64,000 nt of DNA from contig OX457044.1 of assembly GCA_949752735.1 (NCBI GenBank), forward strand, positions 18,108,185 to 18,172,184, read 5' to 3'. This DNA is from Lumbricus terrestris (lineage: Eukaryota > Annelida > Clitellata > Crassiclitellata > Lumbricidae). The translations under genes were made by a program, and so were the position numbers. The notes beneath the pieces are model-generated. The model was not told the origin of the DNA. It ran no database searches and saw nothing but the letters and a program-made list of their open reading frames with translations. How positions within the stretch are numbered: the first letter of the stretch is position 1; the number at the start of each line of letters is the position of its first letter. This document shows, piece by piece, positions 1 to 11,809 of this stretch.

Positions 1-81
1 TTGTTTAACAAGCCCAAGATAAACATAATAACTCATCATCAGAAGGAGACCCTGAACCCATGACCACTGATTTAGTTAACA

Positions 82-222
82 ATGTCTCCAACTGATGCAC
101 TGTCTATACTAAATTCATCACTGTCGGGTCTCAGTGAGTCCCCTGTTGCGAAAAGAAAACTATATGCCAAGTACTATGCAAAGAAAAGGCGTTTGAATAT
201 ACACCAATCTGTTAAGAAGTAA
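82..222 (+). other. Short lysine/arginine-rich ORF beside a long-TIR copy
   Basis: An open frame of 46 codons from an ATG at 82 to a TAA at 220-222. The product is Ser/Leu-rich at first and then strongly basic, with KRKLYAKYYAKKRR in the second half. I do not recognise it. It lies on the interior side of the solo terminal-inverted-repeat copy at about 505-1006, so it could be the tail of a protein encoded by the autonomous form of that element. The window edge cuts off anything upstream. It could equally be a chance ORF. Confidence 0.2.
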
Positions 223-504
223 CTAACTATGATAAGAGGAAATGATGTTGTTGATAGTGATGAATCAAAAACCGAGCAAGAGACAGAACATGAAATTATC
301 TGTCAACTGAAAGAAAAGTTCAACATGTGCACATTAATAGCAAGTGGACAACTAGAATGCATCAGGAAAAAATAACTTTAATTTTATGTGACATAAATTT
401 GTTGCATTTGAACACTATAATATTCTCTCTTTAGATTCAATAAATTGATATGCTGCAGATTTGTGGATGTGGAAGGGATATCAAAGATCTATTTGGCAAG
501 GTAC

Positions 505-1006
505 AATAGTCGCGAATCTTGACCATGATGGTACCTTTAAAAAATCACTGTAAATTGGCTATAAGAGCGCCCACTCTGAAATTTTCACCAATTGTTAGGA
601 ACAATGAAAGCTTTGCATGGGAATTATTTGATAATATTCTGATTTTACAAACTGACCTAGGTCAGTATCACTAGGTTACAGTTGCGCAGAAATTTTTTGT
701 CACTTATTATGAATGCCTGTGAATGCTTTACACAGATAGAACTATTTAATACCTTCAATTTGATATCTTAATTGTGTCTCTAGGTGCAGTAGAAGCTGAG
801 ATACAGCAGTTTGAACATCAGCCGGTCAGCAGAAATCGGTCAATTTCGGTCAAGTTCACTGACCCATATCTCGGACACCGGTTGACCCAAAAATCTAAAA
901 TTCTGGTTTTGAAAGTTTTTCATAGTGGCTTTTCACCATACCAAATTTCAACAAAATCGGAGATGGTGATGTTTGATGACTGTGTTGATTTGGTGTGGAA
1001 TGCCCC
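505..1006 (+). mobile_element. Solo copy of the ~500-bp terminal inverted repeat seen at 46.8-49.0 kb
   Basis: This stretch aligns by eye along its whole length with the right arm at 48526-49015. Shared landmarks are AGCGCCCACTCTGAAATTTT, GTTACAG with a T-rich run, TAGGTGCARTAGRAGCTGAG, CATATCTCGGAMACCGGTTG and the end TGGAATG[AC]CCC. The outer end is followed by TTAT. The partner end would lie left of the window. The reading frame at 774-1100 only runs through this repeat and is not a gene. Confidence 0.65.
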
Positions 1007-1587
1007 TTATAAGAGCAAACTATTCATCAACAAACACTGGCTAGAGGCTACATATTATATAAATATTTTTATTTTAATGGTTTGCTTTTCGTATATTTAA
1101 CATACAAATGTAATATGAGGTAATTCGAAATTCCAGTTGTTTAAATATATTAGGATTTTTGAAATGTTATTTCTAAATATTAATTTAAAACATTGTAACA
1201 ACATTCAATTTGATGTTTAGCATTGTTCCAGTCATAGAATCATTGGAACGAAGCAATTATGTTTAATATCACAAAAAAGGATTTGCTCAAATTTGCACGT
1301 TCGAGGCTGCTCAAATCAATGTTTGAACACATGGGTGGAGGGACCTCTAAATATATGCAGATTTCAAAAATCTTTTCACCCAATTTAATCTTGATCCCAA
1401 TGGAACAAAATCCAAACCCAGACAGCTCATTTTATATACTTCAAAATTTTGCAATGCATTTGTGATGCACCCTATTACAGAGTTGGCAAAAAACTGTGAC
1501 TTGCTCTTAATCATGGCAAGTCATGAGGCCATATCTAGGAAAATATACATTCCAAAACTTTTGATTTCTTCCCCCACCCCTCTAACA

Positions 1588-1737
1588 ATGATTGAACAGT
1601 TTGATGTGGTCAAGGTTCTTGGTGCCACACTTTCAGATAGATTGGGGTTTTCTGTGCAAATTGATGACATTATAAAGCGAAGCAATCAATTTGCGCACTT
1701 CTCAACCTTGTGGTACAATATTTTACCATGCCATAGC
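1588..1737 (+). pseudogene. LINE reverse-transcriptase fragment
   Basis: The frame reads VVKVLGATLSDRLGF followed by an IDDIIKRSNQ-like segment. That is the pattern LGVxLDxxLxFxxHIxxxxKKxxQ found downstream of the catalytic core in CR1/L2/Jockey-type non-LTR reverse transcriptases. No YxDD motif or endonuclease is present, and the frame stops at 1738. It is a short isolated remnant. The upstream frames at 1259-1587 look like non-coding flank. Confidence 0.45.
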
Positions 1738-1776
1738 TGAAAATATCTGAATTAATCCTGAATTTTTATTTTTCAG

Positions 1777-1880
1777 GCGATCGGCGTTAGACTTCGCGAT
1801 GCAACAGCAGTGACAACAATCAACAAGTGGATGACAAAGATCCAGCCATTATGGCCCAGCATCCCACAGAAGCTGCTTAA
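1777..1880 (+). other. Exon-like segment, product unknown
   Basis: A pyrimidine-rich tract ending in TTTTTCAG precedes 1777, and GTATGA follows 1880. The enclosed frame is open and reads AIGVRLRDATAV...INKWMTKIQPLWP. Codon use looks protein-like, unlike the flanks. I cannot connect it in phase to another exon nearby and do not recognise the product. It may be a relic exon. Confidence 0.25.
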
Positions 1881-2207
1881 GTATGATCACAATATTATCT
1901 CCTATCTGTGTGCATGTTGTGTGTATACATGTGTGTATAAATGTGTTGATGTATTTGGTTTTGCATGTTTATGCATATGTGGCCATATGTATGTTTGTGT
2001 ATGTACGAATCTACATATTGATTGTATGTTTGTTTGTACATATATAGGAATCTACATGTGTATTTGTTTGTGAACTGTCTACTCTCAGCAAAAAATGTGA
2101 TGTAGCTGCAACCTGTATAATTATGCTGCATGCCAAATAAAACATATTATTTTGTGTTGTGTTATGTATGCGTGAAATGTTTGTATATTCAGTCATTTAT
2201 TTGGAAA

Positions 2208-2530
2208 CTTATATTGCACTCCTTCAAGAAAAACTGCTCAGAGGCGCTCGAGACTCCAGCATGCCCAAAAAGAACAGCTTTAAGCTTAGTGAGGAAGGAT
2301 TCTGGTGAAGTCCCCAGGGTGTAGACTTAGCTCTAAAGGAAGGCCATTCCAGACCACTGGGTCAACCACACAGGAGGAGGCTCGATCTTCATGGTTGCAG
2401 TATGAGCAAAACGAACTAAGAGGACTCCCTTTTCAGCAGAGCACAACGGACGATGTCTTGGATACCCAACAGGAGACAGCATAGCTCTCGAAGATAAATT
2501 TGGGTGAATGGAAGAAGAATGGAGCAATTA
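2208..2530 (-). mobile_element. LINE 3' end remnant (CR1/L2-like)
   Basis: On the minus strand a decayed frame reads WSGMAFL, matching the GPxxWNxLP motif near the C-terminus of CR1/L2 reverse transcriptases. The 3' tail follows (plus-strand CTCCTTCAAGAAAAACTGCTCAGAGGCGCTC). The same tail recurs at many places in this window. No intact frame remains. Confidence 0.5.
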
Positions 2531-3511
2531 GAGAGAAAAGTTACTGAATTCCCCAAGTTCAATTTTTGGGGGATTTATTTAAGCTTTTCTAGGAACTGAA
2601 GGGATTCATTGTTGAAAAAAGTGATGATAAAATTATCCACTGCTGCCTGCAGCTGATGGACAGGAGGTATATATGTATTTCATTTTTAAATTACTGTATT
2701 GGAAGAGATTAGATTAGGTTAGAGATATCCGATTAGATTCAGTGGCATTGCCAACGGATGGCTTGTAGTGGTTTGAACTACCTCTCTTAAAAATATGACC
2801 TACACAATCTGTTCAAATCCATTGAGTTTTCATTCGGGTTTGGGGGTTGGGCAGAGCTCATTAAAAATGCCTAATGTATCGAAGACCAAATCATAATCCC
2901 TTCACTTTTTAAGGGCTGGCTACAACCCTGATTGGATTATGTCATGCTGGAACAGATTAAATATTAGATTTCCTAATCAATATGACTTTGATTTGTATCA
3001 GGTTGTGGGACATGGTTTGGTTATTGTGCTCACTCACAATTGATGAGCACCATCAATTAATGTCTCGTTTATTAGGTACGGTAGTGGTTCTTACCATATG
3101 CATAATGATAACAATGAGTTATTATAGCGTTGATGTTAACATAAAATAATAATCAGAATAATATTAATATGAACAATAATAATTTTATTGGAATAATATA
3201 AGTAATAATTGTAGTAATAATAAATTGTTGTGTTTTAGTGCCAAACAACAAAGTGTCACTTCTTACACTAGATCAAAACCTCAGAACAAAAGCTATGGGG
3301 ACATCAATCAAAGCCTTTTCAATGAAGGTCAATCCTGATTTCTTACTTGCCCACTTACTTATACTGTCCTTTTATTCAAGATCACTCTGGTTCAAAACTC
3401 CATATATGTATCTCTTTCAAATGTGTTGCCATGATTCTTATTCCTATGAACAATCAGATCTCGAAGAGGCTTTAACTTTCAGATAAATATTCTCAGCCAC
3501 GACAATTAATT
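2531..3511. other. Non-coding interval with SINE-like debris
   Basis: No supported gene. TAA/AAT-rich low-complexity sequence occupies about 3105-3230, and there is a weak SINE-body-like piece near 3010-3075. The frame at 3238-3486 has no homology or splice evidence. Confidence 0.5.
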
Positions 3512-3805
3512 CAAGGCCGCAGCTAGGATTTTATTTTGGGGGTGTTTTCTCGACTTTTTTGGGGTGAAATTTTCTGACGGTCTTTTTTAGTAATGTGCGC
3601 TTTTCTTATCTTTTTGCCTCGTAATACGTTCACGACGGAAAGGAAAAACCACTATTTTCGGCGATTTTTGACTATTTTCTCCTTCAAATTGCATTACAGA
3701 CTGTAGTTCTTACATCATGTGCTAGTAAATGTATTATTTAATTTTTACATTATTTCATTTCGGGGGTGGTGGGTTTAAAAAAAACGCCCCCTAGCTACGT
3801 CCTTG
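3512..3805. mobile_element. MITE with CAAGGMCGYAGCTAGG ends
   Basis: The left end CAAGGCCGCAGCTAGG and the right end CCTAGCTACGTCCTTG are inverted repeats with two mismatches, followed inward by G-runs and C-runs. The interior contains CTGACGGTCTTTTTTAGT, related to the internal motif of the elements at 36694, 61453 and 62774. No clear target-site duplication is visible (AATTAATT versus CATCAATA). Confidence 0.55.
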
Positions 3806-4139
3806 CATCAATAATATTGACCTTGTCACCAGGTGCACTATTCCAACTCTTATTGTTAGTAGCCTAACTATTATTACACCAGTGTTTAAACTACATGGCA
3901 TCAACTGATAGTACACCAAAGTCCAGTTACATCCCGGTCAATATCCCAAAGATTAGTGCACTAAGACAGAGGCAGGCTATCAAGGATAAGCCACTTGTAC
4001 AAGATAAGTCTTAAGTTGAGAAAGTAAAACAAATAGTGACAGTGAAGAATAAAAAGATGCAGACAGAGCATTCCAAAATCTGAGTCCAGCAACAAAAAAT
4101 TGCTTGTTCACCAAAAAAGTATTACCCTAAAAAATAATC

Positions 4140-5730
4140 TATTTAACCTTGGTGGACAATTATAAGTTGGGAATCAGGGTTGAAATTTGCTTCGAGATTT
4201 GTGTGCCCCTAAGTGACTCAGATATAATGAATACACTGCCGTACACTGTAAGTTGGATGGTGAGCCGGTGAGGGAGAGAATTAGCCGCCTGCCCTCATAT
4301 ATGCAGAAGCTAAGAAAATTAGGTCTCTAGCACTTCATACAAACGAATGTCTCTTGGGCTAGCTTTAGTGACTGCTCTATTGTTAGGGAAGCGGATGATA
4401 ATTGCTCAATAGATTAGATCACAATAATTAATTAGTCAACTTAATCGACTCAAAGCTTCAGAGGAGCTTTTTGTCACTTATCACAGTAACCTGTTACAAC
4501 CTAAGTTCAAAAATGTTTTGATTTAAGTTACCAGTAAAGGATGTTAGAAACTTTGCCATTTATAGGGTGATTAGTGTCATAGTTCAGTTCATCTGTTTTA
4601 TTATGCTATAAATTTTCTCAAATGTGCTTCGACAAGTAACTGGATGTGGTGTGCAATCCAGATTGTCTCTTTTGAAATAAATGAATATATTCTCCTAGTC
4701 TTTGAGTTTGATTTGTTTTCAATTAGATCCTTCTGTACTCAGAAAGCGCAAGACTTTTTTATTTATGTAATTTTTTAGATGATCGAACAGTGGCTGCGCA
4801 AGGTGAACAAAGGTCTTACTCCCATCTGCTTCTCCCCTCAAAATCAATTCCACATTGACGAGAATCACATCACCTGCTGAAGTTCGTGCAAAAGTCAACA
4901 TCTTGCCGAAATTGAACCTGTTTGGCCAGGTTATTGTTCTTCTTTTTAACCTTAGTGGACAATTGTAAGTTGGGAATCACAGTTGAAATTTGCTTCAAGA
5001 TTTGTGTGCCCCTAAGTGACTCAGATATAATGAATGCACTGCCATACACTGCAAGTTGGATGGTGAGCCGGTGAGGGAGAGAATTAGCCGCCTGCCCTCA
5101 TATATGCAGAGCCTAAGAAAATTATGTCACTAGCACTTCATACACACGAATGTCTCTCTTGGGTTGGTTATTGTCAGAGAAGTGGATGACAATTGCACAA
5201 TAGATTAGATCACAATAAGTAATTAGTTGAATAACGCTACAGAGGAGCTTTTTATCGCTTCTCATGAAAACCTGTTACAACCTAAGTCCAAAAATGCTTT
5301 GATTCATGTTACAAGTAAACGATGTTTGAAACTTTGCCCTAAGAGTGATCACTTGCATAGTTCTGTTATCTTTGTTTTATTATGTCATTTCTCACGAATG
5401 CGCTTCGACAAGCAACCAGATGCAAAGTCCTACCCGGACTGTCTCTTTTCAAATAAACGAATATATTCTCCTAGTCTTTGAGTTTAATTTGAATCCTTGT
5501 TTACTGAGTAAGCTGAAGATTTATTGTATTTAAGAATTTTTTTAGACACTTGAAACATGGTTATCAGAAGCAAGGAAGGTGGTCACAAGAAGTGATTTGT
5601 GCTTTTCCAATCAGCGCAACTCTACATTGACAGTAGTCATCCCTCCAGTTCAGCTCTATGCCAACGTCTCTGTTATTCCACAATTGAAATCGTTTAACCT
5701 GGTTATTGTTCCCTGTCTACAATCTGCATT
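4140..5730 (+). repeat. Tandem duplication of a ~0.8-kb unit
   Basis: The segment from about 4140 to 4935 is repeated from about 4945 to 5730. Shared strings include GACTCAGATATAATGAAT, GATGGTGAGCCGGTGAGGG and TCTCCTAGTCTTTGAGTTT. Each unit ends in an exon-like piece preceded by TTTTTTAG (about 4777-4920 and 5547-5690). The two pieces encode related but diverged frames with a shared W-L/CFS pattern (EQWLRKVNKGL...ICFSPQN; ETWLSEARKVV...LCFSNQR). Identity is high in the non-coding part and lower in the exon-like part. Product unknown. Confidence 0.6.
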
Positions 5731-6864
5731 ATCATTTTCCTGCTTTTACTACAGTTCTTTATTTACTTTTCCTTATTTTACCTACCTCCAATATTCCTTA
5801 TTTATCATGCCCCACCTCTATTGTTATTTAATATCCTCACTTGTATCTTGTATAAATTTGCCCTACTTATCATAAATTCTACTCTAGTGTTCTTTATTTA
5901 CCTTTTCTTTACCTTAAATTTACCCTACCTCTATTGGTCTTTATTTAACTTGACCTTAACGTATACAAATTTACCATATTATCTTTTGTTCTTTACCATT
6001 TCAGCCTCTGAGAACTTGTGGATGGCAATTTATGTAATTTGTTTTCTGTGAATTATGACCTATCCTACCAAATACTGCTATATCTTGATTTACATTAGTC
6101 TTTCCCTTTAGCCTACCATTTAATAGGCCTGCCACATCTTACTTTGTTCTCTACAATTTAACCCTTTACCGCAGAGGATTTGCTTAAACACTGGAGAGAA
6201 TCTGAGACGTGCACCAGCTCCCTTAATATGCATTGCACTTCAATGGCTGTTGTTAAGTATCACACCTGACCTATTGTTTTAGGTCAGGTTCCTTTTCTGG
6301 CAAATTTTCAGTCGAGCAACCAGCTTGAGTAGAGGCTATTTGTATTGGGACCTTGAGCAAGGTCTTCACTCTTACTTACTCAGTGCCATCGATTGATGAT
6401 TGGTCACTGGATAATGGGCTTAATAAATATGTAATAATTAGCATATTATTAATAATAATAATGGTTATGAATTAGTAATAATGTTCCTTCATTTTTATCT
6501 TGCCTTTCATGCCTCATCCTGCCCTTCCTAACCTGACCTCATCCTACCTTGCCCTGCCTCAATCTGATTGACCTACCTTACCATTATTATTTCTCTGCAG
6601 TAAGATTCCATTGAATTGCATCATTGCATTGCATTGAAATTCTCTCTTCTTTTAGGTGCAAAGTGACGGTAGTAGTAGCACTGTGGTACGAAGAGCAGAA
6701 ACTCATCAAGTATGCAGTATTGCTTACCGTTATCCTCCCCCAGCCTTCCATTCGCTAATTGATGTTGGTAAAATGAGCAGGTGGACACCTTGCATGGCTA
6801 GCATAGTTGAAAGCGACTTGTTTAATAACTTGTTAGCAGCCTTTTATACTATGCATACTCTAAT
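5731..6864. other. Non-coding interval; pyrimidine-rich and SINE-like sequence
   Basis: Thymine/cytosine-rich sequence fills 5740-6180. A SINE-body-like stretch lies near 6330-6410 (GACCTTGAGCAAGGTC, comparable to GACCTTGGGCAAGTCC in the SINE at 41.4 kb). A possible small exon follows TCTTCTTTTAG at 6656-6708. No gene can be supported. Confidence 0.4.
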
Positions 6865-7585
6865 CATTCTGCATTCATGTATGTTTGAAATAATGTACAA
6901 AGATTATTACTTATTATTTTCTCCCTCCCTGCATGCCTGCCTCCCTCCCTCTCTCTCCCCCTCTCTCTTTCTCTCTCTCACTCATCTTCCCCTCTGCTTC
7001 TCATCTCCTCCTCTTGCCTCCTCCCCGTTGGCTCTCATGATCTCTGATTATGGTTTTCTTCTGTCCAGCGATCGTATCAGACGAGATCTACTGGACGCGT
7101 GCGTGTACAGCACAACTCGGCCGCTCGTTGTTCAATCTTTGATCAAGCTTCGAGGCCATTCTTCTGCTTTGCGCAATCACTTCAAGAGGTGTGGTCAAGC
7201 CACGTGGTTCAGTACTTATGAAAATGTTCAGCAGTTCCTAGGTCGAATTCATGAATATATACTCGTTATGATGATGCATTAATGTCTGCCATGTGTTATT
7301 AGGTTAAATAATGAATATTCTGCAGTTATGAATATGCATCGTGAATGGCAATCATGATATACTAGGCTGAAATTATAATGTGCATACTCCACGATTTGAT
7401 CACTAATATAAAGCAATAGATTATGATTTATTATATATGTATGAAGATGCATCTTGCATTTACAAAACCGAGCCAGAGGAAGGTAGTTTTTGTATATTGG
7501 TTTTTCAAAATCTGAGACCCATTCATTTAGTTGTGTAGGAATGGTCTTATTAATTTATTCAAAAATATTTTTATATTTTGCATGT
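6865..7585 (+). repeat. First copy of a duplicated segment with an exon-like core
   Basis: This segment matches 8845-9543, starting at GCATTCATGTATGTTTGAAA and ending near ATTAATTTATTCA. It contains a CT-rich tract (6925-7030). After TTCTTCTGTCCAG it has a frame with RGHSSALRNHF and RCGQATWFST. In the second copy the frame is kept over RGHASVLRNHFTRCGQATWFST but broken before and after. I do not recognise the product. Confidence 0.55.
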
Positions 7586-8844
7586 TCATCGGCATCAGCA
7601 AAGACGGTGACAGTTTCTCTACCGCTCTTAATGACATTGCACAGGAGTATAACGTCCAGGTACCATTAGTATTTTAGTAGTATTGTTATTTTATTTTTGT
7701 ATTTTTATTGCTATTATAATTATTATTTTTTTAATTATTATTATTGAGCATTGTGGAAGGCATTCTACTTTGCATTTTATACAAGTCTACAACTCTACAC
7801 GCATGCTATTCTGATCAATCAAACTCTGTTTCAAAAATCTTTCAAGACTTTTCTCTTTTGCGTGGCTGAACTGGAAGAACTTCTGAGTAGATTTCTTGAA
7901 GATGGGGATGTTGAAGTCCACTGAATGAATGAATGAATTAGTTTTATTTTCATTTCTATGATTATTATTATTATTTGTATTATTATTATTGAAATATTAG
8001 TATGTATTTACTTATTGAGCGCTAACAATCATGTGTCAATTGATGGTACTGGACAATTTTAAATGAAGGACTTGCTCCAAGTAACTTTATACTAGGACAA
8101 GATAGAGACATGAAGAATGTTTTGAGTGTGCACACATGCACACACATGCAAACCTACATATATGAACACTTGTCCAAATGTACACACAGACATCCTCATA
8201 GATATCTACACATGCAGACACAATGATGCATTCATATTTTATTTTATTGTTATGTAAACCTAAATGCAGTATAAACAGTTAGTCATCAGAAAGAACATGC
8301 TTATATTGGATTTGGAAGACATGTGTGATTTTAAAATAATTCAATTTGATTGGCTCGGTGGATTATGTACGTTTATTATACATTTTCTGTACTCCAAATT
8401 GTCAGTTAAAGAATATTTTTATCAGTCATAGGCACATTTATACAAACAGACATCTATACACCAACTGATGCACACACACGTACAAACAGACACCTGCAAT
8501 AGACACACGTGAACACGGAACAGGCATCTAGTAACACACACATACCATTTACATGATTGAATCTTTATATGATAAAAAGTTCTATCCTTGCGAGATTTGT
8601 GTATGACTTTCTTTTGTTCAACCATTTAGGTGTCGCCGGTCAGCAGGGAGGAAGTTAGCTTGTTGTTTGCCGACGAATCAAACACTATGCTTCAAATAAC
8701 TTTTTTGTATAGATCTGTGATATTGTGCACTATGAATGTGACTTCTGTACGTGCAGTGCAGTGTTTTTGTTTGTTATGAAAGGGTCACAACAGTTGTATA
8801 GCAATCACTGGAACCTTCTGCTGAAGTTTAGTCATTCCAATTTG

Positions 8845-9543
8845 CATTCATGTATGTTTGAAATAATGTACAAAGCTTATTACTTATTATTATCTCCCTC
8901 CCTACATTCCTGCCTCCCTCCTCTCATCTTTCTGCCATTTCTGTCTCCTTCTCATCTCCTCCTCTTGCCTCCTCCTTATTGGCTCTCGTGATGTCTAATT
9001 ATGGTTTTCTTCTGTCCAGCGATCGTATCAGACGGGATCTGCTGGATGCATTGTGTTCGGCACGACTCGGCCACTTGTTATGAATTCATTCATCACACCA
9101 CGAGGCCATGCTTCCGTTCTGCGCAACCACTTCACGAGGTGTGGTCAAGCCACGTGGTTCAGTACTAGCAGCAGCAGTTACTAGGTCGATTTCATGAATA
9201 TATACTCGTTATGATGATGCATTATGAATGTCTGCCATGTGTTATTAACCTTAGAAATAATGAATATTCTGCAGTTATGAATATGCATCGTGAATGGCAA
9301 TCATGTTGTACTAGCTGAAATTAGTGTGCATAGTCCATGATTTGATCATTAATATAAAGCAATAAATTATGAAGTATTACAGAACTATAGTGAAGAATAA
9401 AGACACATCCTGCATTTACAAAATCGAGTCAGAGGAAGGCAGTTTGCATATTGAAGTTTTAAATCTGAGACTCATTCATTTATTTCATGTAATGCGCTAA
9501 TTAATTTATTCAAGAATATTTTTTTTATTTTACATATGCATAA
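8845..9543 (+). repeat. Second copy of the 6865-7585 segment
   Basis: A diverged copy about 2 kb downstream of the first. The exon-like core after TCTGTCCAG (9019) has an early stop in one frame and ends at a TAG after an AGC run. This suggests at least this copy is not functional. The 1.26 kb between the copies is AT-rich with CA-rich stretches and no supported gene. Confidence 0.55.
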
Positions 9544-9682
9544 GTTTTTCATGACTTTGATTCAGAGTCGTATTGAATGGAGGCATCAGCGGAGACTGGG
9601 ACAATTTTTTTACAGTTAGGAGTGCTGTCATTAACGATTTCACGAATGGAAGAAAAAAAGGCTACCAGGGACAGTGCTATTT

Positions 9683-9853
9683 GGACAAACAGAAGGCAAG
9701 AGAAGCAGAGGAAGACCAAAAAAGACATGGATGAAGAACATGATGGAGGATCTAGAAACACAGGGCATGGACATACGAAGAGCAGTGGATAAGACCAGAG
9801 ACAGAGCAACTTGGAGACGTCTTGTAAGGGCCTCTTCGTCAGCATGTGCTTGA
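9683..9853 (+). pseudogene. C-terminal fragment of a non-LTR retrotransposon reverse transcriptase
   Basis: Read from 9683 the frame has RSRGRPKKTW, then a Met/Glu-rich stretch, RRAVDKTRDRATWRRLV and a stop at 9851-9853. The RGRPKxxW...R.xWRxLV pattern is the usual C-terminal tail of a widespread non-LTR element type, also present at 46.5 kb in this window. The upstream catalytic part is missing. The element is 5'-truncated. Confidence 0.6.
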
Positions 9854-10919
9854 CAGAGGACAAATTGGAAATTGGATGGCAAGTGAATAAATGCCCTGAG
9901 TTGCCAGTTATTATCTTGCTTCACCAGAATGCATATCGCAAGTCTATTAGTCAGTAGAGGTTGCTGTATGATTAGATGCTTTTGTTGTGCAAGAAATGAG
10001 GCCTCATCACAGGCTTAACCAAATTCCAGAAATGTGATGTTGAATGCAGTTGCATTGTTACACATAACACAGATCTGAAATTAGACAGGAAATACATTAA
10101 ATTAGTTTCACGTTGACACAGAGACAGCTGAAATGCGATGTCCTAGCTCAGAGAGAAATTTTACTCCCTCAGCAGTTACAGGCCTGAGTGTTAAGATTGT
10201 TATTTTGCATTTATAAGGCACTACTACCCGTATTTGATGAGCAAGCATCAGTCGATGGAGATGAGCAATGCCGAGTGAAGACTTGCTCAAGTTCCCTACG
10301 TTTTCTACAGACACCTTCTCTAATTGATTGGCTACCGGGTCATATTCATGGGCGCCTGCATGCAGGGTAAGAGGGATACTTGTCTTGCCTCTGGAAAATT
10401 GACACCTATATTTTAGCCACTACTTTTTGTTAAGAAATTTCTTTGCACTTAAGCACTAAGGATGAATGATAAACAAAGTGAAGCTGATAAATTTCCATTT
10501 ATAAGCCTCTATGGAAAGTACCCATGTTCTTAATTTTTGCTTTGCATTTTTATAGCTCTTTCTAGGAATTTAACCATGACCATTGTTTTTTGACCCTCCT
10601 GCAAAATGCATTGGTGCGGAAGGTGTGCGTCATAGGGTCAATGACCTATTTATAAGTTAGATTAGATTGACATAATTGTTTCGATTGGAAGGGATGTACT
10701 TTTCACTTTGTTCTCGTAATTGCCAAGAGCAATTTGTTTGCATGTTATGAATTGATTTTAACCACTTGATTAATTGGCTGCAAGTGGTTGGCCGTGATGA
10801 GCCAATTATCAGCCTGATTAAATGGTTACAATTTGCCTACTTTTGCCGATTGTGAATCTTTGAAGATCAATTACTCATAAAATAAATTATAGAGGCTGGC
10901 ATATGTTGACATATTCTAG
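9854..10919. other. Non-coding interval
   Basis: No supported gene or recognisable repeat, apart from short inverted TTAATTGGCTG/AGCCAATTA-type sequences near 10760-10810. The minus-strand frame at 10108-10314 has no family motifs or splice-site support. Confidence 0.4.
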
Positions 10920-11573
10920 AAGGCTCTGACCGCAACCGAAGAACCAACACCTTTCGGGAAGCATCTGGGAAAAATGACAGCGGACCCGCTGTGTGAAAAA
11001 ATGCTTTTACTGGCATCGATTTACTCCTGCGTTGACCCGATGCTGACGGTTGCTGCAGCTCTTTCATTTAAAGACCTATTCATTCTTTGCTCAGATGGTA
11101 TGTCTGCCAAATTCCTGCTGTATTATCTATATCAACTACTTTGACGCCATGGGGGATAACACCTTTCGGGAAGCATCTGGCGAGAATGACAGTGGACCCG
11201 CTGTGTGGAAAAATGCTTTTACTGGCATCGATTTTCTCCTGCGTTGACCCGATACTGACGGTTGCTGCAGCTCTTTCATTTAAAGACCCATTCTTTGCTC
11301 CGATGGTATGTCTGTCAAATTCCTGCTGTATTATCTATATCAACTACTTTGACGCCATGGGGGATAACACCTTTCGGGAAGCATCTGGCGAGAATGAGTG
11401 GACCCGCTGTGCGGAAAAATGCTTTTACTGGCATCGATTTTCTCCTGCGTTGACCCGATACTGACGGTTGCTGCAGCTCTTTCATTTAAAGACCCATTCT
11501 TTGCTCCGATGGTATGTCTGTCAAATTCCTGCTGTATTATCTATATCAACTACTTTTGACGCCATGGGAGATA
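10920..11573 (+). pseudogene. Tandem array of a DEAH-box helicase (DHX36/DHX57-type) HA2-domain exon
   Basis: Three successive units of about 206-212 bp carry the same exon plus flanking intron, followed by a partial fourth near 11550. In unit 2 (11156-11305) the frame is open: [43 protein letters not shown], then GTATGT. This matches the helicase-associated domain pattern LTPLGxHLAxLPVxPxxGKMxLxGxxFxCLDPxLTIAAxLSFKxPF of DHX36/DHX57/DHX29 relatives. Unit 1 (10920-11097) has an acceptor (ATATTCTAG) and KALTATEEPTPFGKHLGKM, but carries a 4-bp insertion near its 3' end. Unit 3 has a 2-bp deletion after HLARM. No other helicase exon (DEAH box, motif VI, OB fold) was found in the window. This is either a relic or one exon region of a gene extending elsewhere. 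Confidence 0.65.
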
Positions 11574-11669
11574 ATGGGCAGACATGGGCTTGGTGCAGAA
11601 TGAATATTTTTGCCGAATTAGCCTCGTATTTTCTTCATTATCTTACCTTGTCTGTTCTATTCGTTTCAG

Positions 11670-11773
11670 AGTATTGCGTGAAAATGGGGTTGTCAGTTCG
11701 AAGCGATAAAGTACGAGGTTACCGACTGCAGGCGGTTATTGACACCAGCAGAAAGATATCTAATCTACTATAG
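11670..11773 (+). other. Exon-like segment downstream of the helicase exon array
   Basis: TATTCGTTTCAG precedes 11670. One frame stays open to a TAG at 11771 and reads YCVKMGLSVRSDKVRGYRLQ. It does not match the helicase region expected after HA2, and I do not recognise it. A separate relic is possible. Confidence 0.2.
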
Positions 11774-11809
11774 GTGACTTACAGATGAGCAGGATACAAG
11801 AACAGACTG

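Noticed and set aside
3895..4014. 39-codon frame starting MASTDSTPKSSYIP
   Set aside because: Reads like protein but has no splice signals, homologue or neighbour to support it; too short to call.
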